The translations under genes were made by a program, and so were the position numbers. A DNA stretch of 64,000 nucleotides from Crocinitomicaceae bacterium. Its GTDB lineage: Bacteria; Bacteroidota; Bacteroidia; Flavobacteriales_D; Sanyastnellaceae. The stretch covers positions 62,001-126,000 of the forward strand of contig PBMY01000014.1 in NCBI GenBank assembly GCA_002722795.1. Reading direction: 5' to 3'. Of this stretch, positions 9,039 through 17,167 are shown piece by piece. A model generated the notes under the pieces. The model saw only the letters and a list, made by a program, of their open reading frames with translations, was not told the origin of the DNA and did not search any database. Each line of letters starts with the position of its first letter. Position 1 is the first letter of the stretch.

Positions 9039-11237
9039 ATGGCAAGAAATAAAAAGAGGTCAAGTGGAAGGGGTTCAAAAGGACAGAGGGGGAAGCATAG
9101 TATTAGTCAGCACGGCCCGCCCGAAAATATTCGAAATTCAATTTTAGACGTTTTTAAGCGAAAGCCAGGTAAGCTACTGAACCACAAGCAAGTTTCTTCG
9201 GCGCTTGGAATACTCAACCATGACGTGCGCCGTCTCATTATGGAATTGTTGAACGAAATGGCTCAACAAGAAAAGTTAGAAGATATGGGGCGAGGGAAGT
9301 ATAAGCTCAATGTTAAGCAGTTGGAGTCGGCGGAGGGAACGATACAGATTACTAAGTTTGGACGAGGTTTTGTTTTGATGCCTAATGGAAATGAAATTAA
9401 GCTAGACAAAGGCGCTACAGGAACAGCTTTTTGGGGGGACACTGTGCTTGTTGAATGGGCATCGTTTGGGCGCAAGACTGTTCCTTTTGTGAGTAAGGTC
9501 ACCAAACGTATGCGTGAGGTATATGTAGTGATAATTGAGCAGATAAAGGATTATGGGTTTGGTCACCCAACAGATCCGAAGCTTCATGATAGTTTCTTTA
9601 TCCCACCACAAAACCTCAACGGATCGATTGATGGAGACAAGGTTTTAATTGAGATGGTAAGTTGGGACAGGAACGACGACAGCCCAGTAGGAAATGTAAC
9701 GCGTGTGCTTGGACAAGAGGGGGATAACGATGTGGAGATGCATGCAATTCTTGCCGAGTTCAGTCTTCCTCTAGAATTCCCACAAGAGGTACACGACGAA
9801 GCTGCGACTTTCACACCAAGTTCTGAAAGTGGCGGCTTAGACCCTGTTGAAATCTCAAAGCGGCATGATATGAGGGGTACTCTCACCATGACTATTGACC
9901 CTGTCGATGCAAAAGACTTCGACGATGCTCTAAGCATTAAGAAGCTTAAGAATGGGAATTGGGAAATAGGTGTTCACATTGCAGATGTATGCCACTACGT
10001 TAAACCTGGTTCGGCAATTGATAAGGAAGCTATTTACAGGGCGACTTCAGTTTACCTAGTAGACAGAACTATTCCAATGCTGCCCGAAATTCTATCAAAT
10101 GACCTTTGTTCTTTGAGGCCAAACGAGGACAAATACGCCTTCAGTGTTGTATTTGAAATGAATGAAAAGGCTGAGGTGGTGCAGGAATGGTTTGGGCGGA
10201 CTGTGATACATTCAGACCGAAGGTTTGTCTACGAGGAAGCTCAAGAGCGTCTTGAAACGGGTAAGGGAGATTATGCAGAAGAGCTACAGACATTTTTCAA
10301 ACTAGCATCTCAGCTCAGAGATACGAGGTATAAAAATGGGGGCATTGATTTCAATACTGAAGAGGTGCGATTTGAACTCGACGAGGATGGGAAGCCATTG
10401 CGAGTAAAGATTAAGCGAATGAAAGAGGCGAATAAACTCATTGAGGATTTTATGCTTCTTGCAAATGCTAGGGTTGCTCGTTTTCTAGCGAAGGTTCACC
10501 CTGAGAAAAATATTCCAACGAGAACTAGTGTTTACAGAATTCACGACACGCCCGATCCAGATAAGGTTCGTGCTTTGAGAACTTTTGTTGGAAGGCTTGG
10601 TTATGAGATGTCCAAACCAAACAAAGGCAATTCGAAATCGTTAATTAGGGACCTACTATTGTTAACCAAGGGTACTCCTATTGAGGAGACAGTAAAAATT
10701 ATGGCTATAAAGTCGATGGCTAAGGCAGAGTATAACACTGAGAATATCGGTCACTATGGTTTGGCCTTTCCCTATTACACTCATTTTACTTCTCCTATCA
10801 GAAGGTATCCAGACGTGTTAGTTCATCGTCTTCTTCAGCAGTATCTCGATGGCGAGAAGGATGCAAATCGCGATGAACTTGATATACGTTGTCACCATAG
10901 CGGAATTATGGAGAAACGCGCTGCAGAGGCTGAAAGAGCTAGCATTAAGTACAAGCAGGTTGAGTTTCTTATGACGCGCATAGGCGAAACCTTCCAGGGG
11001 ATAGTTTCAGGCGCAGTGCCAAGAGGGATGTTCATTGAAATCAAGGAAAATAAATGCGAAGGGTTCGTCCCTAAAGAGGCCTTTCCTAACGATCATTGGG
11101 TCTTTGATGAGGACAGATTAGGCTTTGAAGCAATGCGCTCTAGCAAACTAATTGCCCTCGGAGATGAGGTTAAAGTTCGAGTCGCTTCTGCAGACCTTCT
11201 AAAACGTCAACTAGAGTTTGAGATTATAGTAAAATAA
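9039..11237 (+). CDS. rnr: Ribonuclease R
   Basis: 3'-5' exoribonuclease of the RNB/RNase II family that degrades structured RNA. From the ATG at 9039 the protein has 732 residues: a basic N-terminus (MARNKKRSS), a helix-turn-helix-like region, two cold-shock OB domains, the RNB catalytic domain with the acidic cluster TIDPVDAKDFDDAL, the FTSPIRRYPDVLVHR motif, and a C-terminal S1 domain. The frame is open from 8985, but that would overlap the divergent gene. The MARNKK start fits the family and sits 10 nt after a promoter box. Confidence 0.95.
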   Translation: MARNKKRSSGRGSKGQRGKHSISQHGPPENIRNSILDVFKRKPGKLLNHKQVSSALGILNHDVRRLIMELLNEMAQQEKLEDMGRGKYKLNVKQLESAEGTIQITKFGRGFVLMPNGNEIKLDKGATGTAFWGDTVLVEWASFGRKTVPFVSKVTKRMREVYVVIIEQIKDYGFGHPTDPKLHDSFFIPPQNLNGSIDGDKVLIEMVSWDRNDDSPVGNVTRVLGQEGDNDVEMHAILAEFSLPLEFPQEVHDEAATFTPSSESGGLDPVEISKRHDMRGTLTMTIDPVDAKDFDDALSIKKLKNGNWEIGVHIADVCHYVKPGSAIDKEAIYRATSVYLVDRTIPMLPEILSNDLCSLRPNEDKYAFSVVFEMNEKAEVVQEWFGRTVIHSDRRFVYEEAQERLETGKGDYAEELQTFFKLASQLRDTRYKNGGIDFNTEEVRFELDEDGKPLRVKIKRMKEANKLIEDFMLLANARVARFLAKVHPEKNIPTRTSVYRIHDTPDPDKVRALRTFVGRLGYEMSKPNKGNSKSLIRDLLLLTKGTPIEETVKIMAIKSMAKAEYNTENIGHYGLAFPYYTHFTSPIRRYPDVLVHRLLQQYLDGEKDANRDELDIRCHHSGIMEKRAAEAERASIKYKQVEFLMTRIGETFQGIVSGAVPRGMFIEIKENKCEGFVPKEAFPNDHWVFDEDRLGFEAMRSSKLIALGDEVKVRVASADLLKRQLEFEIIVK

Positions 11238-11241
11238 TCTG

Positions 11242-11249
11242 TACTTTTG
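11242..11249 (+). promoter_or_regulatory. -7 box TACTTTTG for tRNA gene
   Basis: Exact TAnnTTTG match right after the rnr stop and 9 nt before the mature tRNA 5' end. A TTTG at 11217-11220 lies 21 nt upstream and may serve as the -33 element. Confidence 0.6.
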
Positions 11250-11258
11250 CCGTCCCTT

Positions 11259-11334
11259 GCGCTTGTAGCTCAGTGGTTAGAGCAGTGGACTCATAATCCA
11301 TTGGTCGTAGGTTCAAGTCCTACCAGGCGCACCA
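11259..11334 (+). tRNA. tRNA with CAT anticodon (elongator Met or Ile2), CCA encoded
   Basis: Cloverleaf of 76 nt. Acceptor GCGCTTG pairs with CAGGCGC (one G-T). The D arm contains GTAGCTC, the anticodon loop is CTCATAA (anticodon CAT) and the T arm contains GGTTCAAGTCC. The 3' end ACCA is genome-encoded. The GACTCATAATC arm and TGGTCG variable loop look like lysidine-modified tRNA-Ile2, but elongator Met cannot be excluded by eye. Confidence 0.93.
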
Positions 11335-11339
11335 AGTAA

Positions 11340-11362
11340 CGCCGCCGAAGTCCTCGGCGGCG
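11340..11362. other. Perfect GC-rich hairpin between two tRNA genes
   Basis: A nine-base-pair perfect stem (CGCCGCCGA / TCGGCGGCG) closes the 5-nt loop AGTCC, starting 6 nt after the first tRNA and ending 7 nt before the next. There is no T-run after it (TCTCTTC follows). It may be a weak terminator or a processing signal in a two-tRNA transcript. Confidence 0.6.
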
Positions 11363-11369
11363 TCTCTTC

Positions 11370-11441
11370 GGCCCCGTAGTTCAATGGATAGAATAGGACT
11401 TTCCTAAAGTTTAGATGCAGGTTCGATTCCTGCCGGGGCTA
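11370..11441 (+). tRNA. tRNA-Arg (anticodon CCT)
   Basis: Cloverleaf of 72 nt without encoded CCA. Acceptor GGCCCCG pairs with CGGGGCT (first pair G-T), anticodon stem GGACT/AGTTT, loop TTCCTAA giving anticodon CCT, which reads AGG. The T arm is GCAGGTTCGATTCCTGC. It probably shares the transcript of the tRNA 35 nt upstream. Confidence 0.92.
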
Positions 11442-11622
11442 CGAACTGAAAACCTTTATAACTTGTTGTTGCAGCTACTGTCAGGTGCAAGCAACGCTTG
11501 TTTTAGTTGCGGATGACAAAGTTTATGAAACTCCCGAAGGGAAATGTTTTTGTCCCCTTTGAGAGAAAGGCAGTAACATCGAGCGAAGCGAGGTAGTCTT
11601 TCCGATTCCTTTTTAGGGTTGC
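11442..11622. other. Non-coding gap after tRNA-Arg with imperfect inverted repeat
   Basis: No ORF of note. A small stem CAAGC/GCTTG lies near 11488-11500, TCCC-GAA-GGGA near 11533-11543, and a longer imperfect inverted repeat runs from GAAAG near 11566 to CTTTC near 11602 with the mini-hairpin GCGAAGC at its centre. The last could end the convergent transcript of the prohibitin-like gene. No tRNA 3'-end duplication long enough to mark an integration site was found. Confidence 0.4.
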
Positions 11623-12399
11623 TTATTCATTAATTAAAACGGGTGCTTTTCCATCAGTAATTATCAATTTTGCATTTGGTGAAGAAGCAAGTTCTTGTAA
11701 AACCTGAAGACTTCTCCAAGCTATATTATTATCAGTCATTCCTTCTTGTATAATAATCTGAGCATCTCGTATTCCTTCTGCTTCAATTCTGTTTTTTTCA
11801 GCTTCTTGCCTAGCAGTTTGTAAAACAAATTCCATTCGTTGAGCTTCTTGTTCTGCTTTTAATTTGTCTTCAACAGCTGCGTATAGTTCATTTGGCAAAG
11901 CAATGCTCTTTAATAAGACATCTTCAACAATAAACCCTCTTTGCTCTAATACACTGTTCATTAGGTCTTTTACTTCAATCTCAATTTCTTTACGTTTACC
12001 AGAGTGCATGTCTTTAGCAAAGTATTTTGCTGTTACATCAGCAGCTGATGATCGAAATGTGTTTTTTACTATTTTATAATAGTTTGCTGGGCCTCCTAAA
12101 TTTTCAATTAGCTTGATTGCATCTTCAGGGTTGATTCTAACTAACACAGATACTTCAGAATAGACATTTAACCCCTCTTTTGAGGGCAAATGAAGGTCCA
12201 ATTCTAAATTTTCTGTTTTTGTCGATAATGCAATAATTTGAGTAGTAGCTGGATTTCTAAATATCACACCATTCTTTTTAGTATTTTCTTGTAATTTCCC
12301 AAGCCTTTGTTTTATGTAAATGTTACCTGGTTTAGTTACCATGCATGAAGTCATAATAAATGGAACCATTAATATTAACAGTTGAAGTTCTCTTCTCAT
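11623..12399 (-). CDS. Prohibitin-like SPFH domain lipoprotein
   Basis: Band-7/prohibitin family scaffold protein of 258 residues. The N-terminus is a lipoprotein signal (hydrophobic run, then MTSC with Cys near residue 19) rather than the usual single membrane helix. The SPFH domain spans about 25-195 with strand-rich sequence and the typical ALPNELYAAVEDKLKAEQEAQRMEFVLQTA motif split around residue 170-195, leading into a charged helical coiled-coil. Family members form ring-like membrane assemblies. The gene is AT-rich and stands alone between tRNAs and a DUF1287 gene on the same strand. Confidence 0.8.
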   Translation of the reverse strand: MRRELQLLILMVPFIMTSCMVTKPGNIYIKQRLGKLQENTKKNGVIFRNPATTQIIALSTKTENLELDLHLPSKEGLNVYSEVSVLVRINPEDAIKLIENLGGPANYYKIVKNTFRSSAADVTAKYFAKDMHSGKRKEIEIEVKDLMNSVLEQRGFIVEDVLLKSIALPNELYAAVEDKLKAEQEAQRMEFVLQTARQEAEKNRIEAEGIRDAQIIIQEGMTDNNIAWRSLQVLQELASSPNAKLIITDGKAPVLINE

Positions 12400-12503
12400 A
12401 TTGTTTGTTTTGAGTTATTACTAGTTTTCAAGGTTACAAAAAAAATCAGAAAATCATCTTCTGCCTTTTATCTTTCCCCAACTTAATAATAGCCATTTCA
12501 GAG

Positions 12504-13076
12504 TTAAGACGATAGTCGATAAACCTTGTGTACGTGGTAATAATCAGGATAGACATCCGCCCAAACTCCGTGGCCAATGTTATGCAACACTTTCCCATTT
12601 CTAACCACAATCCCAATATGGTTTGCCCCATCGGGTCCACCGATTTTCCACCATATAATGTCGCCAGCTTTGTATTGACCCTCAGGGATGGGGATTTCCA
12701 TGTTTTCACTTTTAAAATACGCCGCTTGGTTAGGCACTCTTCTGTGGTCAATACTCTTCTCAGTTTTTAACCCCTTGCTTTTTCTATGCTCATGAACCTT
12801 AACCTGAAGGTCTATTCCTATTCCTCTAAATGCTCTAATAATTACATCGGTACACACACCTTGGTCAGCCGGGATATCTCCACCAGGATATTCTATTTTT
12901 TGAAAATGTGAAACATATCGCACATTGCTTGGTAAATTTTCAGCCTCTACAGCTAATAAAAATGCTTGGGAAGCAGAATCGGCAAGTTCTACAGTTTGTG
13001 TTTGAGTAAGAACGCTAGAGGTAAAGCTTAAACAACATCCAAAAGCGAATGCTTTAAGGGGTAATAGAATATTCAT
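12504..13076 (-). CDS. Secreted DUF1287 protein (NlpC/P60-like fold)
   Basis: Protein of 190 residues with an N-terminal signal peptide (MNILLPLKAFAFGCC). The rest matches the DUF1287 pattern: YPGGDIPADQGVCTD (candidate catalytic Cys near residue 72), DHRRVPNQ, GDIIWW and ANHIGIVV (candidate His). The family resembles cysteine peptidases acting on the cell wall, but its activity is not established. It sits upstream of the prohibitin-like gene on the same strand with a ~100-nt gap. Confidence 0.82.
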   Translation of the reverse strand: MNILLPLKAFAFGCCLSFTSSVLTQTQTVELADSASQAFLLAVEAENLPSNVRYVSHFQKIEYPGGDIPADQGVCTDVIIRAFRGIGIDLQVKVHEHRKSKGLKTEKSIDHRRVPNQAAYFKSENMEIPIPEGQYKAGDIIWWKIGGPDGANHIGIVVRNGKVLHNIGHGVWADVYPDYYHVHKVYRLSS

Positions 13077-13168
13077 GAGAGGTTGTTTAATCTTCTAACG
13101 GTGTATAAACGATGTTTAGTGTTTTAGCTCTTTCCTTACCCTTGCACACATTTTATCAACATCCGCAC

Positions 13169-13176
13169 TATCTTTA
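13169..13176 (+). promoter_or_regulatory. -7-like box TATCTTTA ending 5 nt before an ATG
   Basis: Seven of eight positions match TAnnTTTG. Only AAAC separates it from the ATG of the AIM24 gene, which predicts a leaderless transcript. Confidence 0.45.
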
Positions 13177-13180
13177 AAAC

Positions 13181-13975
13181 ATGAACTCACACGAAATAGA
13201 TTACAAAATCTATGGAGATGACCTCCAAGCAGTAGAAATAGAATTAGACCCACAAGAAACTGTTGTTGCTGAAGCGGGCGCAATGAATTGGATGGAAGAT
13301 GGAATAGCATTTGAAGCTAGAATGGGAGACGGCACCAAGCCTAATAGTGGCTTTTTTGGAGGACTTCTAGGGATGGGTAAAAGATTGTTAACGGGAGAAT
13401 CGCTATTTCTCACACACTTTACAAACGAAGGAGTGGGGAAGAAGAATGTGGCATTTGCTTCACCGTATCCTGGAAAAATTCTACCAATAAATCTTTCAGA
13501 ATTGGGGGGGTGCATTACTTGTCAGAAGGACGCTTTCCTATGCGCTGCCAAAGGCACAGAAATCACCATAACATTGAATAAGCGATTAGGCGCAGGCTTT
13601 TTTGGGGGTGAGGGGTTTATTCTTCAAAAGCTAAAGGGTGACGGGAAAGCCTTCCTCCACGCAGGAGGAACAATTATTGAGAAAAAACTCACAGGGGAAA
13701 AGCTTAGAATAGACACCGGTTGCATTGTGGCGTTTGCTGGAGATATAGATTATAGCATAGAAAAAGCGGGCGGGTTAAAATCGATGTTGTTTGGGGGCGA
13801 GGGCTTATTTCTAGCGACTCTTCAAGGAACAGGAACAGTTTATTTACAATCTCTACCCTTCAGTAGACTTGCAGACAGGATCATTCGTTCAGCACCAAGT
13901 CAAGGAGGGAAATCTAAAGGTGAGGGGTCCGTACTAGGCAAGATAGGCCGAATGGTTGACGGGGATAATTGGTAA
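13181..13975 (+). CDS. AIM24 / TIGR00266 family protein
   Basis: Protein of 264 residues with no signal peptide, rich in glycine and beta strands across its full length, with the family opening [19 protein letters not shown] and repeated GFFGGEG / MLFGGEGLF elements. The family is related to the tryptophan RNA-binding attenuator-like fold and to yeast mitochondrial AIM24. The bacterial role is unknown. The start is supported by a promoter-like box ending 5 nt upstream. It is convergent with the secreted-protein operon at 14013-16787. Confidence 0.88.
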   Translation: MNSHEIDYKIYGDDLQAVEIELDPQETVVAEAGAMNWMEDGIAFEARMGDGTKPNSGFFGGLLGMGKRLLTGESLFLTHFTNEGVGKKNVAFASPYPGKILPINLSELGGCITCQKDAFLCAAKGTEITITLNKRLGAGFFGGEGFILQKLKGDGKAFLHAGGTIIEKKLTGEKLRIDTGCIVAFAGDIDYSIEKAGGLKSMLFGGEGLFLATLQGTGTVYLQSLPFSRLADRIIRSAPSQGGKSKGEGSVLGKIGRMVDGDNW

Positions 13976-14012
13976 ATTAAAGACCTTTTAGTTTGTCTAA
14001 CTTAAAGAAAGA

Positions 14013-15350
14013 TTAGCATAGAGCTCCAAATGCAATTAGGAACATTAATAAATCACCAACGTTTACTACTCCATCATTACTCAGATCTGATGCACAATAG
14101 TTAATACAGCTAAACTCTGCAATCAAAATCAATAGATCTGCAATTGAAACAACTAGGTCGTTATTAAAGTCTGCAGGACAACCAGATTGAATGTTTGGCA
14201 AAACAAAGAAAACTCCACCCTCAATACTACTTACTGCAACAACACCAGAAGGGAAGAAAGGGTAGTTTGACCATGTACCATTAAAATGAGCATCGTCATT
14301 GGCAGGATAGATGTCAAAAAAAGCAGTTTCTTCCATTACTCCATTTGCAATATTTGAAATGTTTGCAATTCTCAGACCTGCTCTGTAATTACTTTGGTAA
14401 CATAGGTTGTCTACAATATATAGATTATGATCAATAGCATTTGTAGTACTTACATATGTGCCAATTAAAAAAGGACTACTTAAATCACCAACATCCCAAA
14501 TAAAAGTTGTAGTGTTGATACCGTCATAATATTCATCCAATTCATCACCTACAAGGAAGTAACGGTGGTCTTCAGTTAACCAACCCTGATGAGTGTATTG
14601 AGAATTACTATAAGTAGACGTACTGATTAAATAGGTATCAGATGGATCGCTTACATCTGCAATAGTAACAGTGTTCTCATTACAAGCAAATGCAATTTCT
14701 TTCCCTTGAAAATTTGAGTCTGGTCCATTGTAAACCACAACTTGTGCGTCGTGCGTATAACCATCCTGAGCGAAATCACCAACAAGAATTGGGTATAGCG
14801 GATCGGTTATATCCATTATATGAAGTCCACCCTCAAATGTGTTTGTTCCAACAGCATAAAGCATGTCAGTTTCCTCATTCACAACCAAGTTATGAGCTTT
14901 TGAAAAACCCTCGTAATGTGAACTCTCTTCAAATTCAACGGGAGGATTTGACACACTACTTAGTTGAGTTAAATCGAAGATTTGCATTCCATGACCATAA
15001 GCCTCTGAAACAATATATGCGTGGTTTTTTGCCACCTTAATATCCCTCCAAGTAGAGTTGGCTCCAGATGCTGAAAGATTTCCAATGAAAACAGGATTCA
15101 CAGGATCTGAAATGTCTATAAAAGCGGTTCCAGATTTACGACCTAGGATAGCATATTCTACACCTGTTTGTGGATCGACCCATCCCCAAACATCGTTAGA
15201 ACCAGTTCCTCCAACTTCAGAGCTTGGCATATAGGACATTAAATCAATGTTACTACATGGGAAGTCGCCTGCCATACCGTCAATGCAATTGGTTTGGGAT
15301 AGAGCAAAAGTGCTAAAACTCAAAGCATGAATGAATATAAATTGTTTCAT
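14013..15350 (-). CDS. Secreted LVIVD-repeat (choice-of-anchor B) protein with tandem dockerin-like C-terminus
   Basis: Exported protein of 445 residues. A signal peptide (to about residue 19) is followed by a beta-propeller-like body of LVIVD repeats (AFIDISDP, MQIFDLTQ, LHIMDITDP, VTIADVSDP, LRIANIS) typical of choice-of-anchor B proteins. The last 55 residues hold two EF-hand-like dockerin units (DFNND...AD and DLSNDG...GD), framed by four cysteines, the last being the terminal residue. The same module ends the nuclease encoded 9 nt upstream in the same operon. Function of the propeller is unknown. Confidence 0.85.
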   Translation of the reverse strand: MKQFIFIHALSFSTFALSQTNCIDGMAGDFPCSNIDLMSYMPSSEVGGTGSNDVWGWVDPQTGVEYAILGRKSGTAFIDISDPVNPVFIGNLSASGANSTWRDIKVAKNHAYIVSEAYGHGMQIFDLTQLSSVSNPPVEFEESSHYEGFSKAHNLVVNEETDMLYAVGTNTFEGGLHIMDITDPLYPILVGDFAQDGYTHDAQVVVYNGPDSNFQGKEIAFACNENTVTIADVSDPSDTYLISTSTYSNSQYTHQGWLTEDHRYFLVGDELDEYYDGINTTTFIWDVGDLSSPFLIGTYVSTTNAIDHNLYIVDNLCYQSNYRAGLRIANISNIANGVMEETAFFDIYPANDDAHFNGTWSNYPFFPSGVVAVSSIEGGVFFVLPNIQSGCPADFNNDLVVSIADLLILIAEFSCINYCASDLSNDGVVNVGDLLMFLIAFGALC

Positions 15351-15359
15351 ATGAGTTGT

Positions 15360-16787
15360 TTAACAATTGCTACCAAAGTCTGATAATATTTCTAAAATAT
15401 CACTAACAGCTACGAAACCATCACCTTCTACGTCGTAATTACATCTAGCCACACACCCAAATTCGCTCAGAGCAAGCAGGATATCTGAAACAGTAACAAA
15501 ACCATCGTCGTTGAGATCTGAACTACAGCCTGAAGGTTCAATGTTTTCGTTAACAATAATGGTTTGGGTTGCGGTTATTGTGTTTCCGCATTGGTCCATG
15601 GCTGTAATTGTTCTGATTATTTGGTGAGCAGCTGGGCAGGGGCCTCCAATTACCATCTCATCGACCATCATGACAGCATCAGAGCAATCATCAAATGCAT
15701 CTGGGAGTTCTAATTCTATGATATCTTCACTACAGTCAACAACTATTGTAGGAGAAAAATTTGTAAAGTAGGGTGGAGTCACGTCCATCACCTGCATTAT
15801 CTGAGTGAAAGTGGAGGTGTTTCCAACATTATCAACGGCAACGTATGTTCTCATGATCTCGTAATCGCAACCATTTGACACCCCAGAATCCGTGTAAGAA
15901 ATAGTAATGGGACTGCTCTCGTCTGAAGCTGTAATATAGATCTCCGAATTTGGATACTCGGCACAATCAAGATTGATCACCGATTCACCGGTGATGACGG
16001 GGCCATCGGTGTCGATGGCAGCACCTTCCCAAAACCACGCGTCCCAAACCAAGTCGGGATAATCGACGTACGGATTTCTGTTACCTTGTTGAGACTCTAC
16101 TTTATCATTTCTATCCTGTTCAGTTGAATCGACCGGGTCGTCTAAATGCCATTGATAAAGCGTTGTTGGATTCCCAATTTCTGAAATGCTACCAACCTCA
16201 TCTGGATACATTGTATAAAAATAGAAAATGGATCTAGCTATATTACCCTTATACTCCTCTCGAGGCTCCCACACACCGTTTGATTTTTCTGACCACATTT
16301 CGTGATTTGAAGGCATGTTGCCTTGAGATGTATATGTGTTTCCTATTATACCAAACCATTGTGCCGACGCATCGACTACCTCACCAAATGGGTAATTACT
16401 TCTTGCACTATTTGCATTTCCATGACAGGGCCTAAGGATGAAAATATCAGATTTCATAGGCTCTTCTGAACCAAAAAAACTTTGAGGAACTATGTGCTCA
16501 GCGTTTATTGGGTCGGGATATGTAACATACCCTCCATCTTGAGTGAATCCAGTGTAAATGCATTCTATTTCACCATCAAAATTGTCTATGTAACCGTACA
16601 TTTGGATTCGGGCTTGATTGTAACCTAAAGATTGATGGTGTCCCTCATGCCAATTCTCTTGTAGCCATTCTCTAAGCTCGTCGAGGTGTAAATCTGACGG
16701 AGGCGCAGTTTGGGCATACAGCATAGTTGCCCACACAAGAACGGAAAAACAGAGACTTAGCTTTTTTATTATTTGCATGGGAGTCAT
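15360..16787 (-). CDS. Secreted endonuclease I family nuclease with Ig-like region and tandem dockerin-like C-terminus
   Basis: Probable extracellular DNase/RNase of 475 residues. Signal peptide to about residue 26 (ending YAQ). The EndA/NucM nuclease domain covers about 35-235 with the His-Me finger motif NAEHIVPQSFFG and the downstream NANSARSNYPFG. Residues 240-415 are HYR-like beta repeats with DxCGN-type motifs and paired cysteines. The final 55 residues are two dockerin-like calcium loops (DLNDDG...SD, DVEGDG...SD) with four cysteines. Met1 or Met4 may be the start. First gene of a two-gene operon. Likely scavenges nucleic acids. Confidence 0.88.
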   Translation of the reverse strand: MTPMQIIKKLSLCFSVLVWATMLYAQTAPPSDLHLDELREWLQENWHEGHHQSLGYNQARIQMYGYIDNFDGEIECIYTGFTQDGGYVTYPDPINAEHIVPQSFFGSEEPMKSDIFILRPCHGNANSARSNYPFGEVVDASAQWFGIIGNTYTSQGNMPSNHEMWSEKSNGVWEPREEYKGNIARSIFYFYTMYPDEVGSISEIGNPTTLYQWHLDDPVDSTEQDRNDKVESQQGNRNPYVDYPDLVWDAWFWEGAAIDTDGPVITGESVINLDCAEYPNSEIYITASDESSPITISYTDSGVSNGCDYEIMRTYVAVDNVGNTSTFTQIMQVMDVTPPYFTNFSPTIVVDCSEDIIELELPDAFDDCSDAVMMVDEMVIGGPCPAAHQIIRTITAMDQCGNTITATQTIIVNENIEPSGCSSDLNDDGFVTVSDILLALSEFGCVARCNYDVEGDGFVAVSDILEILSDFGSNC

Positions 16788-16858
16788 CGTAATGATATTG
16801 CTAATATCTGAACGAAAGAATGGAAACTAAGGTTGCATATAGTTAATTCTTTTGGTTA

Positions 16859-16866
16859 TACTTTTA
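16859..16866 (+). promoter_or_regulatory. -7-like box TACTTTTA ending 5 nt before an ATG
   Basis: Seven of eight match to TAnnTTTG; AAGT separates it from the ATG at 16871. It supports both expression and start of the small membrane protein. Confidence 0.45.
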
Positions 16867-16870
16867 AAGT

Positions 16871-17047
16871 ATGAAGAAATCACAATCACTTTGGCTTTTC
16901 TTATCTTCATTTGGAATAATGTTTGCGGTTATTTCTTGGGTTCAAGATTCACAATTAGACAATGGAATTTTAAATGGATCAAATAAAGGATTTGCAGCAT
17001 TAATTACTGGCACACTACTATATCACTTCCTTGCTAAGAAAGTCTAA
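16871..17047 (+). CDS. Small two-helix membrane protein, unknown function
   Basis: A 58-residue ORF: MKKSQSLW start, a hydrophobic helix at about 7-24, a polar middle (QDSQLDNGILNGSNKG), a second hydrophobic segment at about 40-54 and a basic end (AKKV). The composition and the positive ends look like a real small inner-membrane protein. A promoter-like box ends 5 nt before its ATG. It lies between a nuclease operon and a metal exporter gene on the same strand as the exporter (120 nt gap). I do not recognise the family. Confidence 0.65.
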   Translation: MKKSQSLWLFLSSFGIMFAVISWVQDSQLDNGILNGSNKGFAALITGTLLYHFLAKKV

Positions 17048-17087
17048 TTCGCATAAAAGAGGTATGCCAAGGAAATATTAGAAGCGC

Positions 17088-17095
17088 TATCTTTG
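17088..17095 (+). promoter_or_regulatory. -7 box TATCTTTG upstream of the metal exporter gene
   Basis: Exact TAnnTTTG match, 72 nt before the ATG at 17168, predicting a leader of about 65 nt. That is long for this window and could hold a control element; I could not recognise a known riboswitch in it. Confidence 0.4.
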
Positions 17096-17167
17096 CTGTC
17101 TGTTAACGTAGCAACTGTAGAATTTAATTCACGGTAAGTTGAATATCTTTTTAATACCGATCTTGAA

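Noticed and set aside
11420-11615. Possible integration site at tRNA-Arg
   Set aside because: Only an 8-nt match (CGATTCCT) to the tRNA 3' end is found downstream; there is no integrase and no longer direct repeat.
12446-12751. 101-residue minus-strand ORF overlapping the DUF1287 gene
   Set aside because: Another frame of a clearly recognisable gene; no signal or domain.
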